64,000 nt of DNA from Dyadobacter chenwenxiniae (GCF_022869785.1 NZ_CP094997.1:2480001-2544000); one strand, 5' to 3'; counted from the first letter of the stretch, positions 17,394 to 26,752 are shown. Notes: generated by a model from the letters alone, not told the origin. Translations and numbers: made by a program.

Positions 17394-18833
17394 ATGCATT
17401 TCCGCTTTATCACCCTTGTCGCCCGTCAGGAATGGGCATCCATCTTTCGAAGTAAGGTTCCGTTGGCGCTGTTTACTGTGTTGTTCGTCGTTGCGTTACT
17501 GGCGACGTTTACCGGCTGGCAATACGTCAGTAAATTCAATCATCAGCAAAAAGCGGCACATCAGGAGGTGCATGACCAATGGATGAGCCAGCCCAACCGG
17601 CACCCGCACCGCGTTGCCCACTATGGCTACATGGTTTTCCGGGAAAAATCCCCGCTCAGCTTCTTTGATTTCGGCCTTGACAGCTATGTAGGCAATTCTG
17701 TTTTTCTGGAAGCGCACAGGCAAAACACGGTTAATATGAGTGAAGCGGGTTTTTCTAATGGGATGCTTCGTTTCGGCGAACTGAGCATGGCCATGGTATT
17801 ACAGCTGCTCGTTCCCTTGTTCATCATTTTCATCGGCTTTCAAACCGTTGCCAGTCTCAAACTAAATGGTGTACTTAAATTACTCTTATGCCAAAGCGCA
17901 TCGTACCTGGACATTCTTATCGGCAAAATAACCGGGCTGACGGCCGTTGTCTGGGCTTTGTTTTTGCCGTTGCTGCTAGTAAGCCTGCTAGCGGGCAACC
18001 TGCTCATTACCGGGGATATGAGTGCCGAGGCCTTGCTACGCGTGCTGCTGCTTACCATTTTATATGCCATTTACTTCCTGATCATTACCATGCTGGTTGT
18101 GATCGTTTCTGCTATAAGCAAATCTGCAAAAAACGCGCTGATGGTCCTTGTCCTGGTCTGGATGCTGTTTTTTATTGTCATTCCCAAAAGTGCCCAGACG
18201 CTCGGCAGCAGCCTGCACCGGGCACCGGATAAGATCGCTTTCGAGCAGGCCATTGAAGAAGATGTGAGCAAGCAGGGCGATAGTCATAATCCAGATGACC
18301 CGCATTTCGCAAGCTTGAAGGCAAACACCCTGAAAAAATATAATGTGGATTCGATCTCACAGCTTCCAGTCAATTATGGCGCATTGGTAATGCAGGAAGG
18401 GGAAAACATTTCGTCGGGCATCTTCAACAAACATTTTGATCGACTGGTCGACATATATAAGGCCCAAAATAGTGTATCCTCCATTTTGGGTTTTGCAGAT
18501 CCGTATCTGGCGATCCGCAATATTTCCATGAACCTCTCAGGAACCGACTTTGACAGCTTCACAGCATTTCAAAAACAGACCGAAAAGTACCGCTTTGAAA
18601 AAACTAAAAAGCTCAATGAGATCCATTTGACTCAGATCAAATATCAAAACGACAGCAAACAGAAGGTCAGCGCTAAAAACTGGCAACAGCAACCCGATTT
18701 CAGCTTCCAGCCTTTGGCATTCAGTGAAAACCTCGCGGCCGGAACGCTTGGTATGGCTGCATTAATCCTGTGGGTTTTTGCCAGCCTGGGCGTATTAATC
18801 TTTGTTTCTTCCAAACGCGCGTATCAAATATGA
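17394..18833 (+). CDS. ABC-2 type transporter permease, DUF3526-like
   Basis: A 479-residue inner-membrane protein with an N-terminal helix (about residues 18-38), a long extracytoplasmic loop, a block of five helices in the middle, a second loop and a final helix. This matches the DUF3526/ABC-2 permease arrangement. The start at 17394 (MHFRFITLVARQEW) is the usual beginning of this family; the frame opens 27 codons earlier. It overlaps the next permease by four bases (ATGA). With the ATPase two genes downstream it forms an exporter whose substrate is unknown. Confidence 0.85.
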   Translation: MHFRFITLVARQEWASIFRSKVPLALFTVLFVVALLATFTGWQYVSKFNHQQKAAHQEVHDQWMSQPNRHPHRVAHYGYMVFREKSPLSFFDFGLDSYVGNSVFLEAHRQNTVNMSEAGFSNGMLRFGELSMAMVLQLLVPLFIIFIGFQTVASLKLNGVLKLLLCQSASYLDILIGKITGLTAVVWALFLPLLLVSLLAGNLLITGDMSAEALLRVLLLTILYAIYFLIITMLVVIVSAISKSAKNALMVLVLVWMLFFIVIPKSAQTLGSSLHRAPDKIAFEQAIEEDVSKQGDSHNPDDPHFASLKANTLKKYNVDSISQLPVNYGALVMQEGENISSGIFNKHFDRLVDIYKAQNSVSSILGFADPYLAIRNISMNLSGTDFDSFTAFQKQTEKYRFEKTKKLNEIHLTQIKYQNDSKQKVSAKNWQQQPDFSFQPLAFSENLAAGTLGMAALILWVFASLGVLIFVSSKRAYQI

Positions 18834-20221
18834 AAATCCATCGGAAAGTTCTGTTGCTGGAAATCAAAAACTTCCTGCTGGGAAAAACGGTGCTGATCGG
18901 GGCAATCAGCCTGCTGCTTTTTGGTTTGTACAGCTTTTATCACGGCAACCAGGTAATTAGTCAGCAGCAGCAGACGATTACAACGGTGCAAAGTGTGCAA
19001 AGACATCATTTGCAAGAGATTGTGGAGCATGGAACAGGAAAAGCGGTCGGCACGACAGCCTACTATCCCTTCTTTTATACGACCAACCCGGCTTCTCCCT
19101 GGGCGAAATTTTCAATCGGGCAACGCGATGTAAATCCCTTCACATTGAAAGTCAAAATGCTGGCGATTGAAGGGCAGCTTTATGATTCCGAGTTAACCAA
19201 TCCGCTTACCTTACTGGTTGGAAACCTAGACGCTTCTTTTGTATTTATATTTCTTTTCCCGCTGCTGATCATTGCGTTTACCTATAACGTGCTTTCGGAA
19301 GAACAGGAAAGCGGCGTCTGGAAAATAGTCCGAACTACGGGCAATAACATGGGTGCGGCCATTGCTGGCAAGCTGCTGGTTCGTTTGGCGATTATTTTAG
19401 CAGTCACCCTACTTGTATTTGCTGCCGCAATCATCTCTTTGCGCCTCCCCCTTTCGATGCCCACCTTCGAGCTGCTGACCGTAGTAATCCTCTACATGCT
19501 CTTCTGGTTCACAGTCTCGCTACTGGTTATTGCTTTGGGCAGAAGCTCTTCATTCAATGCGACTACATTGGTCTGCATCTGGATTTTCCTGGCGATCCTG
19601 TTTCCCGGCATCGCAAATATTACCGTGAACAACAGCATACGTGTGCCCGAAGCGGCTGAAACGGCGATCCGCCAGAGGGAAGGATACCATGCCAAATGGG
19701 ACGAGCCCAAGAAGCCGACGATGGAAAAGTTCTACGCGGTTTATCCTCAGTATCGCAAATACCCTATCCCCGACGACAAATATTCTCCTGGCTGGTATTA
19801 TGCCATGCAATTTTCGGGTGATCTGGAATCGGCTAACTCCTCCAAAAAGCTTTTTGATAAATTAATGCAAAGACAGACGCTATCCGAACAAATTGCGGGC
19901 TTCAACCCTGTCATTGCCGCGCAGCAGTCATTAAACAAGATTGCTAACACAGACCTTACCAGCCACATCCGCTATCTGCAATCGGTGAAGGCCCACCACC
20001 GGCAGGTCCGCGAGTACTTCTACCCTTTCATTTTTGAAGAAACCCCTACCGAAAGCATTGACTGGGGTGGTTACCCGGCTTATCATCCTAATCAATATGT
20101 GGATGAACCCATTTTCCGCGGCGTAATGGCGATCCTCATCTGGGTGATCGGCTCGCTTGGAGCTGCGCTGATGTTATTCAACAGAAATTTTATTAAAATC
20201 AAAGACATTCAAAATGCTTGA
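18830..20221 (+). CDS. ABC-2 type transporter permease, DUF3526-like paralogue
   Basis: A 463-residue membrane protein with the same architecture as the preceding permease: a first helix (GKTVLIGAISLLLFGLYSF), a glutamine-rich periplasmic loop, five or six central helices, a loop with a YPQYRKYPI segment, and a final helix. The start at 18830 overlaps the upstream stop, so the two permeases are coupled and probably form a heterodimer. Its own stop overlaps the ATPase start by eight bases. The gene order permease-permease-ATPase is typical for this exporter type in Bacteroidota. Confidence 0.85.
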   Translation: MKIHRKVLLLEIKNFLLGKTVLIGAISLLLFGLYSFYHGNQVISQQQQTITTVQSVQRHHLQEIVEHGTGKAVGTTAYYPFFYTTNPASPWAKFSIGQRDVNPFTLKVKMLAIEGQLYDSELTNPLTLLVGNLDASFVFIFLFPLLIIAFTYNVLSEEQESGVWKIVRTTGNNMGAAIAGKLLVRLAIILAVTLLVFAAAIISLRLPLSMPTFELLTVVILYMLFWFTVSLLVIALGRSSSFNATTLVCIWIFLAILFPGIANITVNNSIRVPEAAETAIRQREGYHAKWDEPKKPTMEKFYAVYPQYRKYPIPDDKYSPGWYYAMQFSGDLESANSSKKLFDKLMQRQTLSEQIAGFNPVIAAQQSLNKIANTDLTSHIRYLQSVKAHHRQVREYFYPFIFEETPTESIDWGGYPAYHPNQYVDEPIFRGVMAILIWVIGSLGAALMLFNRNFIKIKDIQNA

Positions 20222-20909
20222 AGCTATAAACCTTACCAAACGCTACGGCATTCAAACTGCCGTAAACAATCTGAATTTAAGCATTCAGCCCGGTGAAATC
20301 TTTGCGCTGCTCGGTCAGAACGGGGCTGGGAAAACCACGACTATCAATCTGTTTCTGGGTTTCATAGCGCCTACCGAAGGCAATGCACTAATTAATGGTA
20401 TATCAGTAGCCGAAAACCCACAAGAGATTAAAAAGTATCTCGCCTACATTCCGGAAACGGTAATGCTTTATCCAAACCTGACCGGCATTGAAAACCTGGA
20501 ATATTTTTCTTCGCTGGCGGGTTTTGATTATTCAAAAAAAGAGCTGGGTGAATTGCTCGCAACTGCCGGCCTGCAATCGAAAGCATTTGATCAAAGATTG
20601 GCAGGATACTCGAAAGGAATGCGGCAAAAAGTAGGCATTGCCATCGCTGTTGCAAAGAAAGCGAAAGTGCTGCTGCTGGATGAGCCAACCAGCGGACTTG
20701 ATCCGAAAGCATCCAATGAATTTTCCCGGATTATAAAGACCCTTGCTGCAAATGGCACGGCGATCTTAATGGCAACCCACGACATTTTCCGGGCCAAAGA
20801 AGTCGCAAGCCGAATCGGGATCATGAAAGAAGGCAACCTGCAATCTGAGATTGACGCAGCCTCCATCTCAGCGAACGAGCTTGAAAGCCTTTACCTGAAA
20901 ACGGTTTAG
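20214..20909 (+). CDS. ABC transporter ATP-binding protein
   Basis: A 231-residue ATPase with all motifs intact: Walker A GQNGAGKTT (about residues 35-43), Q-loop region, signature YSKGMRQKVG, Walker B KVLLLDEPTSGLD and switch histidine in ATHD. It energises the two upstream permeases and is translationally coupled to the second. The C-terminal part is short with no extra regulatory domain. The substrate is unknown; drug, lipid or copper-maturation exporters (NosF-like) share the same layout. Confidence 0.93.
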   Translation: MLEAINLTKRYGIQTAVNNLNLSIQPGEIFALLGQNGAGKTTTINLFLGFIAPTEGNALINGISVAENPQEIKKYLAYIPETVMLYPNLTGIENLEYFSSLAGFDYSKKELGELLATAGLQSKAFDQRLAGYSKGMRQKVGIAIAVAKKAKVLLLDEPTSGLDPKASNEFSRIIKTLAANGTAILMATHDIFRAKEVASRIGIMKEGNLQSEIDAASISANELESLYLKTV

Positions 20910-21136
20910 CAGCTGCCAATTAAATTGGTGAGAAAAGCCTGTCGGCAAGCAGGCGTTCCAGCCACGTATTAATAACAGCGACGTTCGTAATGTCGGCAAA
21001 ATTGGCCTTTTGGGGATGTGTTTACCGCATGTGGGATACGGCGATCTGGCACTTTCAAAGAAATCAGCGCTCCAACAGCAGCAGTTTTTATTGGAATGGT
21101 TTTGGCTAAGGTAATTTATAAACTACCAAAAAGGAC

Positions 21137-21448
21137 ATGGCAAAAACAGAAAACTTTGAGACCTGGCTATCAGGCATCGCCCTGGAAAGCAAGGAAGATG
21201 TATATGATCTTTATAATTCGATAAACAATTTCGAAAGGTCCGGCAAATTTTATACTTCCAAAGAGGTTACCAACGACGGTTACGAATATCTGGTTAAGGC
21301 CGATGGTCTTGAAGATCACCTGCACCTGGATTCGGACGAAACCAAGTTTGCTTTCATAGATCATTTAAAGTCTAATTATACCGATGCGGACGCCGCCGAC
21401 ATTGATGTGTGGTCGGAGATGAAAAAGGATTTGGGCAGGCTGGATTAG
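21137..21448 (+). CDS. Small acidic hypothetical protein
   Basis: This 103-residue cytoplasmic protein (MAKTENFETWLSG...) is acidic and has no signal peptide. I do not recognise a named domain. The alternation of predicted helices and the segment SGKFYTSKEVTNDGYEYLV suggest a compact alpha/beta fold. It is monocistronic, with a GC-rich hairpin about 140 bp downstream. The good codon phase and natural start make it a likely real gene; its function is unknown. Confidence 0.65.
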   Translation: MAKTENFETWLSGIALESKEDVYDLYNSINNFERSGKFYTSKEVTNDGYEYLVKADGLEDHLHLDSDETKFAFIDHLKSNYTDADAADIDVWSEMKKDLGRLD

Positions 21449-21584
21449 TCCTGCCTATTGCATGTTGGCGTGTCTAAGGCAGGTTTTCTCTTCTAGAATG
21501 TCCAGGCTGGATTTTGTTTGAGACCGGCCGGTTAACGGGTAAGAGCTTTTCCCGCCTCGCTAGCGCCTTCCAGCTGCCATTTAT

Positions 21585-21619
21585 ACCACACGGTCGCGAG
21601 CTTGCCACCGTGTGGTTTT
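21585..21619. terminator. Hairpin terminator between convergent genes
   Basis: A perfect 10-bp stem ACCACACGGT (21585-21594) with ACCGTGTGGT (21607-21616) is followed by TTTTG on the plus strand. It lies between the convergent small acidic gene and the serine hydrolase gene. The rest of the 286-bp gap at 21449-21734 shows nothing else. Confidence 0.65.
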
Positions 21620-21734
21620 GAAACGATTAAACAGCACCAAAAGTAAATGCTATCGAGGTTGATTTCATTCAGTCATCTTGTGAGCGTTAGCATGCAGATC
21701 GTCATCAGTACAGCATTAGAAAATGTTGTTTTGT

Positions 21735-23609
21735 TCAGTAATACCAATTGCTGCTTACGAAAATGAAAAATAAATAGCATGCTGAAATCGCAACCATTAC
21801 AAGATATCCCTTCAATCCTTTGCTGCTGAATGTTCTCCATTTTACACTCAAAATATATAAAACAAGCAGTGTACCGGCTGCGAATAAATACTTTCCCGCT
21901 CCCCACATCATAAAAAGCCAATCGGTGGAAGAGGCTTCTCTCATATGATCAAATAGTTGGCTGGCTGACCATAGAATCAATAATGACCCGGTCGTTACAA
22001 GTGCTGGTGAGAATCTTGTTACCAGCACACATCTTGGTATTTTACCTGCCACGAAGAGCAGCAGATTAATCAGCAAAAAAAACAATGTGCTCACCAAAAA
22101 AAGTACACTTACTGCAAAACCAAGGAGGGACGACCAGGCGGCGAAAGCAGTCGTCTTTTCAAAATAAAGCGTGCCATCCACAATCACGTGGTTACCCTCC
22201 GTGTCTTTCAAAAACAGTATCTGCGGGCTGGCGGCGTGAAGACTCTTGTAACGGATGCCCGCAGCCTCAGCCGCTTGCCATTTCATTGAGCCGCGGCCCA
22301 GAATTTGAACGCTTAATTCGTTCCCGACCTGTTCTACCTTGATTGTATTGGTAAGGCTTTCGAAAAAACCTGTGTATAACTGACTTGGGTTGCTTAGCTT
22401 GTAATAACCCATAAATGGCTGTGCTACTGCCTTATTCAAAGGATACGTAACTGGCATAACGGGTTTCTGGACATGCTGCAAAACGAATTGACTGATCAAA
22501 TGGTCGGCGTACCGATAGAATGATTCGTTGTGCGTATTGATAGCGAAGGCATACCCCAATCCTAGTTTACGGTTATATAAAAAAGCGGACAAAAATCCTC
22601 CGATCGCGCCCCGGTGTCCCCGGAAAATATGCCCTGCGATGTCGCTGGCTTCGTTACCATACCCGTATGTGTTCATCAGCCCCGCACGGGCAGACAGATA
22701 AGTATGCGGCGTTTCAGATTCATTCAAAAATTTCTCCGAAAGAAATGGCCCGGAATGTGTTTTCCAGTCATTCAAATATGCCTTCAATGCAAATGCAAAA
22801 TCCAATGCACTGACATTCAGAGAACTGTATCCGGGATTGAAAGCCGGCTGATGCGGCACCAACTGGAAATGATCGTCCTTCCAGACATAGCCCTTACTGT
22901 ATTTCGCCGAGCCATCGCTGGTCATAGCGATGTTTGCATCTGGCATTTGCAGAGGTGTAAAAACCTTTGTACGCAAATATTCACTTGTCGGTTTGCTTGA
23001 AACCTTTCCGATGATGTAATCCAGAATGGCATAGTTCACGCTGGAATAGGAATGCCGCTCTCCCGGTTTCCATCTGGATTTCATAAATTTCCCAAAAACC
23101 GCTACCGAACCAATGCCGGTAACCGGCTTGCCTGTGAAGTTGTATTCTTCGAAAGGGGACTTATCGCTAAACCCGGTGGTGTGTTCCAGCAGCATTTCAA
23201 TGGTAACCGGATTTGAAGTCTCCCATTTATTTTCAAATGGAATTTCAGGCGCTATATCGCTCAATTTCGTGGTACCGCGCAGTTTCTTTTCCTTTACCAG
23301 ATCCAGAATGCTGAGCGCAATAAACGTTTTCGTAATGGAGGCGGCGCGAAACAATTGACGCTGCGTAACAGGAGTTCTTTTACCCATGTCGGATAATCCT
23401 AAACCGCCTGAAAACCGGACTGAGTCTTTATCCACGATTGCCAGCATCATTCCGGCAACGTGTTGGCGCTGCATCTCGGACTCGAGCCGGGCTTTCAGCT
23501 CGTCCAGTGTTTTGGGCACAGGCTCCTGGGCCTGAACGGCCGGAAATGTCGATAAAGTTGCCAGCAGAAATGCTAAAACAAGTAAAAAGAAAGTAATGCT
23601 ACGGGCCAT
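21735..23609 (-). CDS. Serine hydrolase, beta-lactamase class C family, with C-terminal membrane helices
   Basis: A 624-residue protein with a signal peptide (ending QAQE), a penicillin-binding-protein-like hydrolase domain (about residues 32-375), a linker and four or five C-terminal membrane helices. The nucleophile is Ser91 in SITK; the tyrosine motif reads YSSVNY (Tyr188), and a GHRGAIGG segment takes the KTG-like position. Such proteins act on peptides or esters in the periplasm; resistance to beta-lactams is not implied. It lies 106 bp downstream of a 7TM-AraC regulator on the same strand and may be its target. Confidence 0.86.
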   Translation of the reverse strand: MARSITFFLLVLAFLLATLSTFPAVQAQEPVPKTLDELKARLESEMQRQHVAGMMLAIVDKDSVRFSGGLGLSDMGKRTPVTQRQLFRAASITKTFIALSILDLVKEKKLRGTTKLSDIAPEIPFENKWETSNPVTIEMLLEHTTGFSDKSPFEEYNFTGKPVTGIGSVAVFGKFMKSRWKPGERHSYSSVNYAILDYIIGKVSSKPTSEYLRTKVFTPLQMPDANIAMTSDGSAKYSKGYVWKDDHFQLVPHQPAFNPGYSSLNVSALDFAFALKAYLNDWKTHSGPFLSEKFLNESETPHTYLSARAGLMNTYGYGNEASDIAGHIFRGHRGAIGGFLSAFLYNRKLGLGYAFAINTHNESFYRYADHLISQFVLQHVQKPVMPVTYPLNKAVAQPFMGYYKLSNPSQLYTGFFESLTNTIKVEQVGNELSVQILGRGSMKWQAAEAAGIRYKSLHAASPQILFLKDTEGNHVIVDGTLYFEKTTAFAAWSSLLGFAVSVLFLVSTLFFLLINLLLFVAGKIPRCVLVTRFSPALVTTGSLLILWSASQLFDHMREASSTDWLFMMWGAGKYLFAAGTLLVLYILSVKWRTFSSKGLKGYLVMVAISACYLFFIFVSSNWYY

Positions 23610-23715
23610 TGGATTTTACAATTTTTGAAAGTGAATCAATGGCCGAAATAGGTCAGAAATGGGGTTACCGGCGTTCGGATGTATCCAAACGCACCGTTTT
23701 TGAAGATTTGGAAGC

Positions 23716-24837
23716 TTATTTTCTGCCAGCGGAGGCAAATTCACTTGGTGACTGGCCGGTTGATTTCTTAAAAGCTGTATTAAAAGTGGTTTTTGAGTTG
23801 AATCCGGCTTCAAAAGCAATTCCCAGCATGTTCAACTTTTCAAATTCTTCGGAAAGCAACAGCCGCTTCGCTTCCTCGATCCGATAGCCGTTTACAAACG
23901 AAAAGAAATTCTGGCCATACACCTCGTTGATCAGGTAGGACAGCTCATGAATGGAAATACTCATTTTCTGGGCAAGTACGGGAAGGCTGAGAGCACTGTC
24001 GAGGTATACTTTTTCTGCCTGCATCAAATGTGCCAGTTTATCTTTAAGCACAGACGCCTGGCTCTCAGTCAGCCTTTTCTGCTTTTCGCTCCGGGTGCTC
24101 GTTTTAGCAGAAATAACCAGGTCCAACTCTCTTAATGCCGGTTTTGAATACGGGTAAATTTCTTTCTGTTGCAATGCAAAATATGCCAGGAAATATACAC
24201 TCAGCAGATATAAAAACGGCGTAATATGAAATAGTAAAGTGAAATTGAATATGGCCAGATTAAGCCATACCAACACGACGGCGGCCAGGACCCATAAAAA
24301 ATATTGCAGCCACGACAGGTCAATTTCATCGGTCGAACTGGCTACCTGCTCAATGTTCTGCCGGTGGCGGATCAGTTTGCGGTAGGACAAGCCCCAGTAA
24401 ACGACTGTCTGGATGGGCAAGGCGATTTTCAGCAATGTCAATACGACCCGCGCCGTCATAGGATCTGAAAACCTCACGTTTTCTCCTGTCACCATATGAG
24501 GAAGGCGGAAAAGCAGGACTGCTGCAAAAAGGACGAAATGCCACAGCATGCGGATGGTGCTCTTTTTGTCTGTTGCTGTAAAAAAAACAACACTCAGATA
24601 CAACATCGGAGCCGATAAAAACCGGCTTACTTCTATCAGATCAAAGAGGGCAACCCGCTTGCTATGCAGGTGAAGATTATGCAGGAACACTTCCAGCATT
24701 GCACAGCCAAAAGTGAAAATGAATGCGCCAAGCCAGTGGTTTGCCTTGACATTATTGTTTTTAGGATTTGTAAAAAGTAAAAATGCGAGCAGAAAAGCCC
24801 CTCCGGTGGTTAGGCCAATTAGTAAAGGGTCGGACAT
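23716..24837 (-). CDS. Membrane-bound AraC-family transcriptional regulator (7TM-HTH)
   Basis: This 373-residue protein joins about seven N-terminal membrane helices (residues 5-235) to a C-terminal AraC DNA-binding domain. Two helix-turn-helix units are visible, the first around LSLPVLAQKMSISIHELSYLI and the second at NMLGIAFEAGFNSKTTFNTAFKK, followed by the family ending TGQSPSEF. The start at 24837 (MSDPLLIGL) begins the first helix; the open frame further upstream only translates the 14-nt repeat array. The design suggests direct sensing of a membrane or periplasmic signal. The serine hydrolase gene immediately downstream is a candidate target. Confidence 0.87.
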   Translation of the reverse strand: MSDPLLIGLTTGGAFLLAFLLFTNPKNNNVKANHWLGAFIFTFGCAMLEVFLHNLHLHSKRVALFDLIEVSRFLSAPMLYLSVVFFTATDKKSTIRMLWHFVLFAAVLLFRLPHMVTGENVRFSDPMTARVVLTLLKIALPIQTVVYWGLSYRKLIRHRQNIEQVASSTDEIDLSWLQYFLWVLAAVVLVWLNLAIFNFTLLFHITPFLYLLSVYFLAYFALQQKEIYPYSKPALRELDLVISAKTSTRSEKQKRLTESQASVLKDKLAHLMQAEKVYLDSALSLPVLAQKMSISIHELSYLINEVYGQNFFSFVNGYRIEEAKRLLLSEEFEKLNMLGIAFEAGFNSKTTFNTAFKKSTGQSPSEFASAGRK

Positions 24838-24877
24838 GCGTTGTTTGTGCTGTGAATGTTTGCGGCTCGCGTGGCGG

Positions 24878-24963
24878 TTCCACCGCGGCAGTTCCACCGT
24901 GGGGATTCCATCCCGGCGGTTCCGCCATGGGGATTCCATCCCGGCGGTTCCACCGTGGGGATT
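24878..24963. repeat. GC-rich tandem array with 14-nt period (TTCC-anchored)
   Basis: Six successive 14-nt units each begin with TTCC, at 24878, 24892, 24906, 24920, 24934 and 24948. Units alternate between TTCCaccgtgggga-like and TTCCatcccggcgg-like, giving a 28-nt super-period. Each TTCC sits inside a small palindrome such as CGGT-TCC-ACCG or GGGAT-TCC-ATCCC. The array lies 41 bp upstream of the AraC-regulator start, in its promoter or leader, and is far more GC-rich than its surroundings. Confidence 0.85.
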
Positions 24964-25270
24964 GAAATTAGAAAATTTGTCTAATTCATCACCGCTTATT
25001 TCGTCGGAAGGTTTACAAAGTTGAATCCGGCATGGCCCTTACAAGCTGTTTACTCCGATTCTATGTCGGGCGAGAGCCTCCGAACCGCACGCAGTGGCTG
25101 CGATCCGAAAGCCCTTTCGACATATTGTCCATTTAAATGAGTGCTCTTTCAGAAGCCTTAATGCGGGGTTTAATACTGAATGAGCAGCAAATTTCTCGCC
25201 TACCAGCGTCGCGCCCGTTACAATTTAGACATCAGAATCGCCAATAGTATCCGGAGTATCCTTTGTTCGG
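24964..25270. other. Gene-free stretch between repeat array and VOC gene
   Basis: About 300 bp without a credible gene. It contains the inverted repeat AATTAGA...TCTAATT (about 24966-24985) next to the array and a short CGAAAG/CTTTCG palindrome near 25107. No promoter element of the TAnnTTTG type was convincing. I see nothing else in it. Confidence 0.4.
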
Positions 25271-25711
25271 CTAAATCTGACCGTTGTCATTTGGGTCAAA
25301 TTCCACGATCCATTCAATGCCATACTTATCTCTGAACATTCCGGCGTATGTTCCCCAGGGGGTGTCGCCAATGGGACCTTCAACATCTCCGCCTGCCGAT
25401 AGCCCGTCAAATACTTTATCCGCTTCTTCACGACTTTCTGCACTCACTGCTATTTTTGATCTGTTCTCATTTTCGTTTGTCCGTCCCATTATTTCGGGAA
25501 CATCATTCGCTATTAATACATTGTTTTTCCCAATAGGCAGGGAAATGTGCATGACTTTATCCGCTTCATTCTCTGACACTGGAAATTCAGCGCTTGCTAT
25601 GTCTTTAAAACGAATCACTTTTGCGAATTCTCCGCCAAAAACTGATTTGTAAAAATTGAATGCTTCCTCAGCATTTCCATTAAAGTTGATCCAGGGATTA
25701 ATTGCTTTCAT
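25271..25711 (-). CDS. VOC-family (PhnB/glyoxalase-like) protein
   Basis: A 146-residue protein of the vicinal-oxygen-chelate superfamily, PhnB-like group. The opening INPWINFNGNAEEAFNFYKSVFGGE is diagnostic, and the end (GTYAGMFRDKYGIEWIVEF) is the usual closing strand. The start at 25711 (MKAINPW) is the family start; 11 more codons are open upstream. These proteins are cytoplasmic and of mostly unknown activity. It lies 80 bp after the SRPBCC gene on the same strand and probably belongs to the ArsR-led operon, a common grouping. Confidence 0.87.
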   Translation of the reverse strand: MKAINPWINFNGNAEEAFNFYKSVFGGEFAKVIRFKDIASAEFPVSENEADKVMHISLPIGKNNVLIANDVPEIMGRTNENENRSKIAVSAESREEADKVFDGLSAGGDVEGPIGDTPWGTYAGMFRDKYGIEWIVEFDPNDNGQI

Positions 25712-25791
25712 GATTATAATATTTAATTGTTTATTTTTTTTCAATTAAGCTTTGAGTGATAGAGCTATGTCAAGTCTCTAAAATGTTCTTT

Positions 25792-26292
25792 TTATGATTT
25801 CTGAGATAATGTTACAAGAAGATCTTCCAGGTTCTTTAATGTCATCTTGAACCCTGCTGTAAATCCATCCAGTAATTTCTCCATTCGCTCAAACGATTCA
25901 TTAAAAACTGTAATATTTACTTTTGTTATACCATCTTGTTCACTGAAATTGTAATCCCATTCAGACCCCGGCAATTCAAGGTTTTCGTCTTTATCGGAAA
26001 AGGCATTATAGATTTGAAAGTGAGTCTTTGGCGTAATGGAAGTATATCGCTGCAATGCCCAACGCGCTTGTCCATCGGGACTTATCATGGCATAAAATCT
26101 TTTTCCTCCAACCTCAAAATTCATGTATTTGGTTTTGGCACGCATTGGCGCAGGTGCCGACCATTGATCCAGTAATTCCGGTTTAGTAAAAGCATCCCAT
26201 ACCAGAGAAAGACCAGCATCAAATTCCCTGGTTATAAATACCGTTTTCGCCGCTTTGTCAACTGTAAAATCAAATAATAAATTACTGTTCAT
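25792..26292 (-). CDS. SRPBCC (AHSA1-like) domain protein in ArsR operon
   Basis: A 166-residue SRPBCC protein. The ITREFDAGLSLVWDAFTKPELLDQW segment is the classic AHSA1 start, followed by GGKRFYAMISPDGQ and a C-terminal helix with GFTAGFKMTLKNLEDLL. It overlaps the ArsR gene by 11 bp, so the two are translationally coupled. ArsR-SRPBCC pairs are widespread. The SRPBCC protein may bind a small hydrophobic compound sensed or handled by the system, but the ligand is unknown. Confidence 0.88.
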   Translation of the reverse strand: MNSNLLFDFTVDKAAKTVFITREFDAGLSLVWDAFTKPELLDQWSAPAPMRAKTKYMNFEVGGKRFYAMISPDGQARWALQRYTSITPKTHFQIYNAFSDKDENLELPGSEWDYNFSEQDGITKVNITVFNESFERMEKLLDGFTAGFKMTLKNLEDLLVTLSQKS

Positions 26293-26608
26293 TTTTTTTG
26301 TTTTTAATTGTTGCTAATACTTTGTCAAGTTGATTAAATTGAGTTTCCCAACTTTGCCGGAACTGGGCCAGCCAATTATCAAACTCCTGCATTTTTTTTG
26401 CATTAAAGTGATAGTAAATCTCCCTACCCGACTGCTCCGGTCTGATCAGTCCGCATTCATTTAATACTTTAATGTGTTTCGATACTGCTTGCCGGCTCAT
26501 ATCAAATTTTTCAGCCATTGTATTTGGCGTCAATGCCTGCATAGCAATTAAAGATAAAATAGCTCTGCGAGTTGGATCAGCAATAGCCTGGAATATGTCT
26601 TGTCTCAT
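26282..26608 (-). CDS. ArsR-family winged-helix repressor (SRPBCC-associated)
   Basis: A 108-residue regulator starting MRQDIFQAIADPTRRAIL, the hallmark of this ArsR subgroup. The winged helix is visible, with the recognition helix around MSRQAVSKHIKVLNECGLI. No metal-binding cysteines are present, so it is not an arsenic sensor; members linked to SRPBCC genes probably respond to organic ligands. The start at 26608 is preferred over 26671 because the extension runs into the promoter and operator. It likely represses its own operon through the two palindromes overlapping the promoter. Confidence 0.9.
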   Translation of the reverse strand: MRQDIFQAIADPTRRAILSLIAMQALTPNTMAEKFDMSRQAVSKHIKVLNECGLIRPEQSGREIYYHFNAKKMQEFDNWLAQFRQSWETQFNQLDKVLATIKNKKNEQ

Positions 26609-26625
26609 GTTTATTCTAATTATTC

Positions 26626-26672
26626 GCAACCTCTGAGTTGCAAATGTACGCGCAACTTTTGAGTTGCGCAAA
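26626..26672 (-). promoter_or_regulatory. ArsR promoter with two overlapping operator palindromes
   Basis: On the minus strand a -33 TTTG (26672-26669) is separated by exactly 20 nt from a -7 TACATTTG (26648-26641), which matches the Bacteroidota promoter TTTG-N19-21-TAnnTTTG. One palindrome, GCGCAAC-N6-GTTGCGC (26650-26669), fills the spacer. A second, GCAAC-N6-GTTGC (26626-26641), covers the region just after the -7 box. Their centres are 26 bp apart. This is the arrangement expected for an autorepressor. Confidence 0.75.
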
Positions 26673-26752
26673 TTTATTTTTATTTTCAGATGTATTGGTC
26701 AGCACTTTTAAGCTGAATCCGGGAATGATGTGCCTCTGAGTCGGGTATCTGC

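Noticed and set aside
24878..24963. Could the short repeats be a CRISPR array?
   Set aside because: The units are contiguous 14-mers with no unique spacers, and no cas genes are present.
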